Positions 23,003-33,142 of a stretch of DNA of 64,000 nt are shown one piece after another. The stretch spans positions 7,590,012-7,654,011 of the forward strand of contig CM059623.1 of NCBI GenBank assembly GCA_030435675.1. Direction: 5' to 3'. Under the pieces are notes generated by a model. It saw nothing but the letters and a program-made list of their open reading frames with translations. It made no database searches and had not been told where the DNA came from. The DNA is from Steinernema hermaphroditum (taxonomy: Eukaryota > Nematoda > Chromadorea > Rhabditida > Steinernematidae). Each line of letters begins with the position of its first letter. Position 1 is the stretch's first letter. A program made the translations under genes and the position numbers.

Positions 23003-24833
23003 ATGCCGGTGGTTTACTATCCACCGCCGACTCCGCCATGGATCTCAACGAGTTCGGGTCGGATGGCGCTGCTCTTTGGCGGAGCGTTGGCTTCAGCCGC
23101 CTTCTACTTCTACATGACCACGAAAGAGCCATCTAAGCATCGCGGTAAGTTTTTCATCGAACGTGTGTATGCACTTTGAGTGTTTCAGAGGGGGAGGAAG
23201 GTCTGTACACAGTACCTGGACTCCAGAATATTGGCAACACGTGCTTCGCGAATTCGCTCCTCCAAGCTTTGGCCAGTTCGCCGTCATTCGTCAATTGGCT
23301 CAATAATCTCGACTACAGTCGTGTACCTTTACGGAAGGTGCAATTCCTGATGGCACTACGGGACACGCTGAATGGTGTGACTGCATGTGTTGGGACTGTA
23401 GTGCAATGCTTATAGGTCTCAATTATAGCAAAACGCCAACAGCATCTGCAACCGCCGTCATCGAAGCCTTAACGTACCATGGATGGAACATCGGACTTGG
23501 CCGCGAACAAGATTTGTACGAGTTATTCAACGTGTTCGTGACCACTTGGGATGACGAACTCAAGTGCCTTCGAATGGTTTTGCGTTATTCGCTCTCACAC
23601 GTCGGCGGAGAATCACGTAGTCCTAGTTCCTCGACGGAAGAACCTGCTAGTGGCGATGAAAGTGAGAACTCAAGAGAGACGATCAACAACAATTGCTGCA
23701 GAGTTCGTTCCGACGATTTTGCCTTCTTGAGGGAAATTTTTGCGAACTGTCACCAGGACCTCAAGCAAACGGCTTCAATTCGTCCACCATGCGCTGGAAC
23801 CATCGCGAGTCAATTGCAGTGCTGCCAGCCTGATTGCCTTAAGAAGGTACATCCACCTTGATTGGGTATAAATTGAAAGGTCATTTTCAGAAAGTTCGTT
23901 ATGATGAATTCTGCGTCATTTCTCTTTCCATACCCAAATCATTCTCGTACATAGTAAGCTCCTCGGCGTTCTACGTCTAATCATGAATAAGATTTCAGCA
24001 GGTCACATTAGATGCTCTCCTGCGGAAGTACTTTACGGTTGAGGCGATCAAAGATGCATCCTGTGACTTTTGTAAATCGCAGTTTCAAAGGTCCAATGGT
24101 GGTCTTATGAAGAAACAAGGCTTCTGCAAGGTTACTACTCTGTCAAATACGTACAACTTGTAACTGTTTGCAGTTGCCCGAATCTCTTGTACTCAGAATA
24201 GAAAGAATCGAGTTCTCACCGACCGGCGGCTCGTTTAAGCGCTCCGATCACGTGAAGTTCCCGGAATTCTTAGATATTCGGGATTACTGCTTTAACCATT
24301 CAAGAGAGGTATGTTCACACTCGAAAACTTTGATCCTAAATTTGTTTAGGGTGAATATAGCCGAGGAGAAGTACATCGGCATTTCACCAAACACTCTTTG
24401 CCGAAGATTGTTACCGGTAGTGCAACACAGTCAAATTTGTCCACAGATGCTTTACGACAGGCTGACATAATGTGAGCCATTTCCCATCAGTGCGTTGCCT
24501 ACTTCGTGTTTAGGCTTCAAAGAATATCGGACAGTATTCATTCGAAAAACTTCAAATATGAACTACGGGCGGTTTCTGAACATCTTGGTGGAGCGGATTC
24601 GGGTCATTTTGTTACTTACCGTAAGGCGCTCGACAACGTGTCGAACTTCTGGTTTAGAACTAGTGATTCTCATGTAAGCTTAGAATGTGTGTTTCGCCAC
24701 TAACGATAGGTTTCAGGTCACACGGGTCGCATTTTCTGCTGTAGAAGCTTCGGAAGCGTATCTCTTGATCTACGAAAGGGTCCACTCTCCACCCGTCCCA
24801 CAGAAAACGTTTTCTGATATCGTCTTGGACTAG
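23003..24833 (+). CDS. USP30: USP30-type mitochondrial deubiquitinase
   Basis: Nine exons, join(23003..23144, 23189..23374, 23416..23846, 23891..23953, 23999..24130, 24174..24308, 24350..24471, 24514..24673, 24717..24833), encode 495 residues. An N-terminal membrane anchor (MALLFGGALASAAFYFYM) precedes the USP fold: Cys box GLQNIGNTCFANSLLQAL, EQDLYELFNVF, a zinc-ribbon pair of CxxC-like motifs (CCQPDC, CDFC), the His box HLGGADSGHFVTYRKALD and the end EAYLLIYERV. As in human USP30, the third triad residue is Ser (FRTSDSHV) instead of Asn/Asp. USP30 sits on the outer mitochondrial membrane and removes ubiquitin to oppose mitophagy. Exon 5 begins at a CAGCAG acceptor pair, so one Gln may be optional. 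Confidence 0.9.
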
Positions 24834-25158
24834 TCTGTGCCTCGATTCTCAATATTGAAGTAAATAATTTTGCATATGTGATAGGTGCGTCTTGTTTATG
24901 GTGTCCGTGACCGACTGTGATGTATTTGATGATTCTCGTGGGGCGTGAGTCTTCCAGGCTTTGTTATCCAAGTTACCGTATTTTGTTCGCATTTTTGCAA
25001 CAGCAAATGTTATCCAGGTTACCGTATTTTTGTTCGCATTTTTGCAACAACAAATCATTCCTTGTCAGTTTTTATAGCACTTTCCAGTTCTTTCGCAACT
25101 ATACAAATATGTGGATTCTATTGTACAGACAAAGGGATGATTCTTCTGACGGTGATTC
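24834..25158. other. Short gap with a tandem duplication
   Basis: Between the 3' ends of USP30 (+) and the Cys/Gln-rich gene (-). It contains two copies of a 46/47-bp unit. Otherwise AT-rich 3' sequence. Confidence 0.5.
24963..25055 (+). repeat. Two tandem copies of a 46/47-bp unit
   Basis: 24963..25008 and 25009..25055 differ by two substitutions and one T. Each contains TTACCGTATTTT, the TACCGTA motif common in this window. Confidence 0.9.
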
Positions 25159-26598
25159 TCAGCGTCGCCGGCAGCACTGGGAGTTGTTTCCACAGGGAGA
25201 ATAGCCACTTTGGCAGGCGCACGTAGCTTGAGGGGCTGCTTGCGGCTGGCAGTTCATAACCATGGATTGTTGCGCTTCGACGGGCATGCAGCTTGCACGG
25301 CAGCTCTCTGCGCACGCTGGCACGCACTGGTGCGCCTGGGTCTGCTGGATGCACTGGTTCTGGCAGCTCTGCTCACAGATCGGTTGACATTGCGCCTGTG
25401 GGGGCTGTTGGAGAACGACGTTGACGACCTGTGGCTGTTGCTGAACCATTGGGGCCTGGGTGCACGCTTGTTGACAAGTAGATTGACACTGGGCAACGGG
25501 CTGCTGAGCAACGCACGTGGATTGGCACCGGTGCTGGCACGGGTTCTGCTGGATCTGGGGAATTACAGGGATAGGTTGCTGCTGGATGCATTGAGGATTG
25601 CAAGCTGGCTGGCAAGCAGGAGCGCATTGCTGGTTCTGTTGAACGGGGGCAGCTGGGTGGATGGCGATTCCGATGGAAGGCTGCTGCTCGACGCATTGAG
25701 GTGTGCAGGCGGGCTGACAGGCCGGGGCACACTGCGGTTGCTGCTGAACCATGGGAGCGCACGCTTGTTGACAGGTAGATTGGCACTGGGCAACGGGCTG
25801 CTGCTGAGCAATGCAGGCGGACTGGCACTGCTGCTGGCAGGGATTCTGCTGGACCTGGGGAATCACGGGAACGGTTTGCTGGGTACATTGAGGGTGGCAG
25901 GTGGGTTGGCAAGCAGGGGTACATTGTGGCTGCTGTTGCTGAACCACCGGAACTGGAGCGCAAGCTAGCTGGCACGTGGACTGGCACAGGGAAACGGGCT
26001 GCTGTTGGGCGACGCAGGCAGATTGGCACTGTTGTTGACATGGGTTTTGTTGAGCGAATTGTTGCTAAAACATAAACAGGTTTTGCTAGCAGTGCTACAG
26101 CATATTTTTATACCTGAATGGGTTCGATGGTAATTTGGATAGCCTGACTTTGTCCACAGGCCGGCTGGCTCTGACAAGCTGATTGACACTGTTGTTGGCA
26201 CTAAATAGTCAGGTCGTGATCACTTTTACTGTATCTCGTGCATAATGTACCTGAATGGGTTGGGCAGCAGAGGAACACTGTGCCTGACATTGGTTCTGGC
26301 ACGCATTCATGCAAGGCTTTTGCTCAACCGGAGCACATTGTTGCTGGCACTGTGGGCTTTGCTGTACGGGTTGACACTGACAGTTCATCTGGACTGGAGC
26401 GCTTTGAAGTTGGACACAGTTGCACTGAGGCTGTTGCTGCAGTGGGGCACAGTTACACTGTGACTGCCTCTTCTCGCGGATAACATGAGTCTGAAGAGGG
26501 CTGTTAGGTCCATATGTGGCGACAGGCCTTACTGAAGAGACGGCGAGCAACGCGAAGAACGCCACAAGGCGGAAGGTTCTCTTGGACGAGAGGAACAT
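25159..26598 (-). CDS. Secreted Cys/Gln-rich repeat protein (ABU/PQN-like)
   Basis: Three exons, complement(26251..26598, 26114..26200, 25159..26064), phase 0, encode 446 residues. A signal peptide (core LVAFFALLAVSSVRPVATYG) is followed by a possible furin-like site (REKRQ) and then an almost pure array of short Cys/Gln/Pro/Ala repeats such as QQPQCAPACQPACTPQC and CQQQCQSACVAQ, ending in CSPCGNNSQCC-like cysteines. This composition matches the nematode ABU/PQN proteins, prion-like, cysteine-rich secreted proteins of the pharyngeal cuticle. Extensive disulphide cross-linking is expected. A TATA-like box lies about 115 nt upstream of the ATG. The repeat count may vary between individuals or be miscollapsed in assembly. 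Confidence 0.82.
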
Positions 26599-27229
26599 GA
26601 TCCGCTTGTTGACGTCGAGGCCTCAGGAGCGCGGTCCGCTTCTAGTTCTTCGAGGGACGAAGGCAAAAGCCGACAAGTGTCGGATAGCGGTCCGTCCGTG
26701 GCAAGGAGCGCTTATATATATATGCTCGAACTAACTCGGCGGTTCTCTTTGACCGGTTTCGCTTTTTCCTCTTATCCGCTTGCAAACATTTGAACAAACA
26801 TCGCCCGTGGCGACATCTACGGCGGCCCGGTTTTCTGTCCGCAGCTCGCTACCCATTTCCTCCCACATTTTCGTGACGTAACGGCCACTTACCTAAATGA
26901 ACACAAAGGCCCTACAATGTTTTGTTGACTTTTGTGCAAACAGATTGGACATCTTATTTTGTTGTGCGCCTTTGCTGAGCCGAACGTCGAAATGCAGCGG
27001 ATGTGTATCGGGTGGTAATCGTTGATTTGACCATAATTGTGTGTGTACCGAGCACCTAGCAGTCCGTGAATGCGTCGTGTGGAAACAACGATGCGGAAAT
27101 GGTCATCTTCACAGCTGTTGTACACGCGCCTGTCCATTGTTTCGAGTCAAAATTTCGGGTATCGCTTCGCGGCGCTTTTTGTTTGCCTATGTAATTACAG
27201 AGTAATTGTAGAAACAAGATTGATTGCAG
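26599..27229. other. Divergent upstream region
   Basis: 631 bp between the Cys/Gln-rich gene (-) and rep-1 (+). It holds a TATA-like stretch at 26712..26723 and the acceptor TTGCAG directly before the rep-1 ATG. Nothing else is recognised. Confidence 0.5.
26712..26723 (-). promoter_or_regulatory. TATA-like box
   Basis: On the minus strand ATATATATATAA, 114-125 nt upstream of the ATG of the Cys/Gln-rich gene. The position is suitable if the 5' UTR is about 85-90 nt. Confidence 0.45.
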
Positions 27230-29162
27230 ATGGCGGACTACGAAGAGTTGCCTTCTGAAGTCGACGTTGTGGTCATAGGGACTGGGCTTCAAGAATCCAT
27301 TCTTGCCTCGGCATGCTCCCGAGCAGGATTATCGGTGTTACATATTGACCGGTAAGGTGCTGAACTGGTTTTGTATGTGTCTTTGTTTGGATTTTAGGAA
27401 CTCGTTCTACGGAGGCTGTTGGGGCAGCGGTTTCAACTTCCGTTCTTTCGAAGAATGGCTCCGAAGTGTGCAAAACACACAGGATGAAATTCCATACGCC
27501 TATGAGCCATCCGAAAAAGAACTGGTCGTCCCGGCAGCTGTGTCCCAGTCGACCATACGGAACCCAGTGTTGCAGAGCGACATCACCACCAATGACAGTC
27601 CTGAAAACAAGGAAAACGCGTTGAAAGTGGCCGTCAATGGACGACGGTTCAACATGGATCTGATTCCCAAACTGCTGCTCAGCGACGGACCAATGGTGAA
27701 GATACTTCGCCAGTCGGAAGCCAGCAAGTATTGCGAATTCAAGTGTGTCGAGCGTTTTCTGTGCTTGGATAAAGATGTGACGAAGACTCCTCCGAAGATG
27801 TTCCAAGTACCATGCACCAAGTCGGAGATTTCCTTTAGTCGCATCCTTTCGTAAGTGCTTTTGTCCGATCTCTGATTGCCTACGTCTTCTGCGTTCAGGC
27901 CCATTGAAAAGAGAATGTTGTACAAATTTTTGGAGTTCTGCATGACCTGGAAAACGAACCGTGGGGATGTTGCAAGTAAATTCCCCGAATACGAATGGGA
28001 AGGTTTGTTTTTGGTCTTTCGGTTGCTTTTTAGAAAAAGTATTTCAGAGTATGTGGAGCGTCCGTTTACTGATTTTCTGGCTACTGTAAGAATTACGGGA
28101 GTACTGCAACACATCGTTATCGAAGTGATTGGAGTTCTTAAAGAAGCTGCAAATACGTTGGAGGTTAGCTGTACTCTGTTGATGTGCTATAGCTGATGTT
28201 TATTCGCAGGGCCTAGAATCCGCGTCTGCTTTCCTGGCTTCTCTGGGACATTTGGGCAATTTGCCCACTCCGTTTGTTTACACACTGTACGGTAGTTCGG
28301 ATCTTGAGCAGTCCTTCAACCGTCTTTGTGCTGTTTACGGTGGAATTTATTGCCTAGACCGCCCCTGCGAAGCATTTGTATTGGACAAGGAGACGAAAAG
28401 GTTTAGTTTTGCGTGCGCGGCGTTCTTACTCACTACTATCTGCTTAGATGTACGGCAATTATCTCAGGCGGGCAGAGGATTTCCTGCAAGCACGTCATTA
28501 CATCGCAAGACTACATTCACCAAAAGTTTGACGTGAACGAAGAAGATACGGTCATGAAGAGATGCGTACTTTTAACGGACGCTTCAGTCATGCCTTCTGA
28601 ACAAGACCATGTGGGCGTTTCAGCTTACGTACTTGCCTAATGCGTCTTGCATTTAGATAACACTGATGAGTTTGTCGAGGCTTCATCCCGGGTCGAACAT
28701 CAGATTTTTGGAGACAGGACATAATGCAGGTGTCACCAGCAAAGGATTTTGTGAGTGATAGTGACTAAAGTCCGCGAATACATCGTTGCTCTAGATTTTG
28801 TGCATCTGACATCTCCGGGCGGCAAATCACACGCCGAAACGTTCTCCTCCGTCGTAGATCGTGTTTTCCGCGGCGACGAGAATCGGCTTGAAGGGGACAG
28901 CCGACCACGTGTGTGCTGGTCACTCATGTTCGACGTTGTCCAGCGGAACCTCGAAAGCCCGGCTGAAAACATCGCAGTGGTCCCGGCGCCCGACTACTTG
29001 CCCGACTTTTCCTCTGTGGTTGCATCGGCCGAAGAGATCTTCGCGCGATACTGGCCCGAATTGGATTTCCTTCCACGCAAAGCCCACGCAGCACATGACG
29101 AATCAGATGAGGAGTTGGGCGCAGAGGTGGAGGAGCAGGCGCAGCCAGAAGAACCTTCTTAA
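27230..29162 (+). CDS. rep-1: Rab escort protein (REP-1/CHM)
   Basis: Eight exons, join(27230..27351, 27398..27850, 27899..28002, 28048..28163, 28210..28400, 28448..28610, 28657..28729, 28771..29162), encode about 537 residues. The GDI/REP Rossmann start is clear ([32 protein letters not shown]), then the Rab-binding platform ([20 protein letters not shown]), [15 protein letters not shown] and FGGIYCL-type [17 protein letters not shown] presents newly made Rab GTPases to geranylgeranyl transferase II. The acceptor TTGCAG abuts the ATG. The last intron may end at 28761 (32 nt, TAG) or 28770 (41 nt, AAAG); both keep the frame, and I prefer 41 nt because almost no intron here is under 40. Confidence 0.92.
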
Positions 29163-30112
29163 AATGTTCCGGTTTAACTTGTCGTATCTTGTTTTGCTAT
29201 ATCTTCGCCAACATTCTGATGTAAATATATGTACCCATGTCGTGAGGTATTGGTGAGAAGGGGTACCGTAATCCTCCAGTCGGCTTTAGTCTTCTCGTGC
29301 CCGCTGGAATCTAAATCCCCCGCGCCGGACTGTCCCTTTTGGGATCCGTTGATTTCCTTTGTTTGGCCACTCGCTCGATGTCGCGAATCCTCGATTAATC
29401 CTGCGCGCTTGGATTAACCTCCATCGCCTCCACTCCTCAATACAAAATTAATTGAGTTTTTATGGAGACGTGGGAGCGACGCGTTTTTCTAATTGCACCG
29501 CGCGGCGATTACCGCGCTCCGAAGCCTTAAGAGGTGGAGACGTAATCGTCGGAGCGCCTCCTTCTTATCGTCTGACGTTTCGGGGGGCACTTCTCGCATT
29601 AGGACGACACCTCCTCGACGAGGCGCCTTGCTTTTTCTTCGCTTTTAAATGTTTCGCCTTCGAATCCAAGTGATCACAAGAGGGGTCTCCAAACGTCCTC
29701 GCTAGGTCCTGCAGAATTGGCCCCATCAGCCAGAGGACCTAGAAGTCCCCTTCGCTCTCCGAATCAAGCTGAATCAGCGAGAAGGCAAAGCTTTCTTCTG
29801 AGACCACAAAGAAGCTGAATCGCACGCTTTGTCGCCCGAAAACGACTGTCCTCGCGTTTCCACTGCGTGGCACAAGAAGCATATCGCGGCGGCGGCCCTC
29901 TCCTTCAGCTTCGAGGAAACGCCGCGATGCGGACTGTTTGCCGAGCGCCGGGTTTCCTCCTCCGATCGACACTTCGATTGACTGCACTCGCGCGGATCGC
30001 TTTTCAGCTGTCACTCGGCGCGACGCATACCGTAATCCGTTCTGATTCACACCTCTGACGTCGTTCCACGGCATTTCCCCTGACTGTCTTCAGAATCAGA
30101 TGTTCTGAGGAG
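29163..30112. other. Intergenic region, no gene seen
   Basis: 950 bp between rep-1 and the next plus-strand gene, GC-rich, with TACCGTAATCC near 29264 and 30028. A TGTCTTCAG acceptor lies about 20 nt before the next ATG. Confidence 0.55.
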
Positions 30113-31636
30113 ATGGAGGCACATTTGGAACGCATCCGGAAGCTGGCTTCGGAGCTGTTCGACCTCCACGAATGCCGGCGCTCGGGCTTCGCTCGCTCTT
30201 CGCAAGCAGTCTCCACGGTCGATGAGATCATCGCGGTGAGTTCGGCGATCTCAAGAGCTCCTCGAGGCCTTGACTGCTGGCGGGGATGCCATGTGACTCA
30301 CTCAGCTGTTTAGAAAATGGAGTTTCTGAAGGAAGTCGTCCAGCACGAGGAGGGTATGGTAGTCAAGCGGGTTCCCCACAGGCTGAGCGTTCTTCAAAGG
30401 CGCAGCAACTTCGTGAAGAACGCTTCGACTGGTAAGACTCCTGTCTACTCTCTAATTAAACGCTTCCAGTGTCGTCGGTGGGAACTCTGATTACTCACGC
30501 GACGATCAACGGCGAAACGCATTTGGACGTCAAGCAGGCGGCAAACCGCCTCTACGACGTCGAAAACTACTCCAAGTGTGTGAGGCTCATCGAGAAGATC
30601 CTTCCGACGGAAACCGACCAAGAACTCCTTCTGCTCTGCCATGGGTAACTCTCACCTTCTCATCCACAGTCGGTCCTGTTTTAGGTCCTACAAACACATG
30701 CTTGCGGATGCGGCGGACACGCGCGAAGCATCTAAGCTCTGTGAGTGGTGGAAGACGTTCATAGAGAAGGTGGAGGCCGAGAAGAGCTGTCAGGACTTTA
30801 GGCTCGAGATCCTGGAGGTACGAAGTCCGGAGTTTTTCGAGATTTCTAAGGAGGTTTGTAGTGTTTGGCAGAATGCCTCTGGGAAACGAGTCGCCTGCCG
30901 CTGCTCACCGGGTTCGCCACAGCAGCGCGCCAGGGCGTCATGGATGATCTCATGATTACGAAAGTCGAACTTTTCCAGGTTTAAATTCAACACTGTTGCG
31001 ATGATGATCGTTAACGTTTTAGAGAACTCGAGTCGACTATCGTCCATTTCACGTAAAATACCTACGGCGGATCGAGCACATCTGCTTCATTCTGGCGGAT
31101 TACTTCAGCGCAGCAGAAGATGGCCACAGGCTACCACGCTATATTCATATGGGCATCACCGTAGTGTCGGAAGCCTTAACAGAAAGCAAAGAAGATGAAA
31201 AGAAGTACCGCCTAGAAACAGGTGGGCAATGTGGAGATACTAACCTAGTGGAGGTAACCGGTAATACATGTTTTTGAAATTTTCCTGTGAACCATTTTAG
31301 TGCTGTAAACTGTTGCAAGATATGACTGCGCTTCTCACCCACATAGAAGCAGTTGAGCTTACGGGGGACAGATGTGACGACTCTCAATCTTCCCGTACAT
31401 CCGGACTGGGAACTCCATTATCCACGCCTGATTATGCGGTAGAAGACGCCGATGACGATGGGAAAAGTATTACATTGCATCAACAGAGAACGCAGCCCTA
31501 CAGATTAACCCATTCCAACCAAATCCTAACTACGGCCGAGGTTCATGTGCCACAGAAGCCCACTGAAGTGAACAATAATGACGTCAGGCCGACAAGTGAT
31601 TTGAACGATGACGAGTCCTTCATTCTGCATTTGTGA
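30113..31636 (+). CDS. Unrecognised helical protein
   Basis: Exons 30113..30235, 30314..30431, 30470..30644, 30685..30817, 30862..30978, 31023..31254 and 31301..31636. The product, about 440 residues, is almost entirely predicted helix for its first 320 residues (for example DVKQAANRLYDVENYSKCVR, LPLLTGFATAARQGVMDDLM), rich in amphipathic repeats like those of TPR or tethering-complex subunits, then has a low-complexity polar tail. I do not recognise the family. Exon 6 has one base too many: either an A5 run (31198..31202) carries an extra A, or there is a 43-nt intron 31161..31203 ending in AAG. Splicing elsewhere is clean and codon phases agree, so the gene is real. AATAAA at 31673. Confidence 0.75.
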
Positions 31637-32494
31637 TGTAGATTACACAAATGCTTTGCGATGAACAACCAAAATAAATAAACGAAAGCCATTTGATTCA
31701 TGTCCCTTCCCGACCGATCTTCGGAACGTACACGACCAGAGAATAAACTGTTCTCCAGAACGTCTCGAGACGCTGTGGTCTGTGGGCAATGTTTGGCAAA
31801 CAGCAAAAGCAAAATCTGCCTTTTGGCCTTTAACTCACACAGTTTTGCGGAACGAGCGCGGATTTTGGATTTTCCCGCTTAGCTGTGCGTGTAGCAAATT
31901 CAGGAGCTGCGTGCGGTGAATCCAATCTATCTTCGGTGCAATTTCGGGAATTTGAATTTCAGATTTAGCGCGAGGGGGGGCGAACCTTTGGAAAGTACCA
32001 TAATTTTGAAGAGTGAAATTCCTTTCAACTCTTGAGTGGAAGTGGCCTGGCACCGTATTATCGCTCGCTTGAGGTTGCATTTGAAGGCGTTCCCGATGAT
32101 TTTCCTAGGTTTGGAAGATTTTTGTTTTAGAAATAGCACCCAAATGCTGAAGAAATGTTTCGTGATACGCAGATTTGTCTTCATCTGCGACACGTCCCTT
32201 CGCTGTGGAAACGATGTGTCTTAGGGTTTTTGCTGTTAGTGAACGTATTTCTTGCGATTTTCAGGGTCGGTCAAAATTTATCCTATTCTGACTCCTCTTC
32301 TCATTGTTGATTGTTTTTGAGCGCTCCTGTGCTTGTTTCTTTTTTAAACGGATTTATTCGCTTCTCTAGGATCTGTGGTTCAAGGCCAGCAATTCGCTCT
32401 CCTTTCTTCGTCTCCTTACGTTCGATAATATCAACTGATGATTAACATTGCAATTGATTTCAGAGCAAACGAGTGGTACTCATAACATTCAATC
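31637..32494. other. Intergenic region, no gene seen
   Basis: 858 bp upstream of rps-13, with AATAAA at 31673..31678 for the previous gene and a TTGATTTCAG acceptor 33 nt before the rps-13 ATG. Confidence 0.55.
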
Positions 32495-32995
32495 ATGGGT
32501 CGTATGCACAATCCCGGAAAGGGTATTTCGAAGTCCGCTCTCCCCTACCGCCGCTCTGTCCCCACCTGGCTTAAGCTCACCAGCGCCGATGTCCAGGAGC
32601 AGATTGTGAAGCTCGCCCGCAAGGGTCTCCGGCCCTCCCAGATCGGTGTTATCCTTCGTGACTCCCACGGTGTTGCCCAGGTCCGACGCGTCACCAGCAA
32701 CAAGATCGTCCGCATCCTGAAGGCTAAGGTAGGAGCATTTTGTGGCTGACTTTGATTTAGCGGTCATTTCTAGGGTATGGCCCCCGAAATCCCTGAGGAC
32801 CTCTACCACCTTATCAAGAAGGCCGTCAGCATCCGCAAGCACTTGGAGCGTAACCGCAAGGACCGTGACTCGAAGTACCGCCTCATTCTCGTTGAATCGC
32901 GTATTCACCGTTTGGCCCGTTACTACAAGACCAAGCGCCAGCTTCCCCCCACCTGGAAGTATGAGTCGGCTACTGCTTCTGCCCTTGTTTCATAA
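32495..32995 (+). CDS. rps-13: Ribosomal protein uS15 (RPS13)
   Basis: Exons 32495..32728 and 32774..32995 give 151 residues, the usual length. [20 protein letters not shown], the [20 protein letters not shown] block and the C-terminal [24 protein letters not shown] end (here [14 protein letters not shown]) identify eukaryotic uS15, a cytosolic 40S subunit protein. Codon use is strongly biased to C-ending codons, as in highly expressed genes. The single 45-nt intron is phase 0. Confidence 0.98.
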
Positions 32996-33142
32996 GCTGT
33001 TATTGAAGATTAATTGTTGTTGGAGTGATTAAAATGTTGTTTCATTTTTACTTCTCGAGGTCCTTGGCGTTGTCATGGGGACGGGGGGTGGTCGCCGAGA
33101 TTGGCGCCGCACGCCGGTTATTCTGGTGGTCGATAGGTCTGC

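Noticed and set aside
29739..30231. Overlapping minus-strand ORFs upstream of the helical protein gene
   Set aside because: No domain, no splice support; they overlap the likely promoter.
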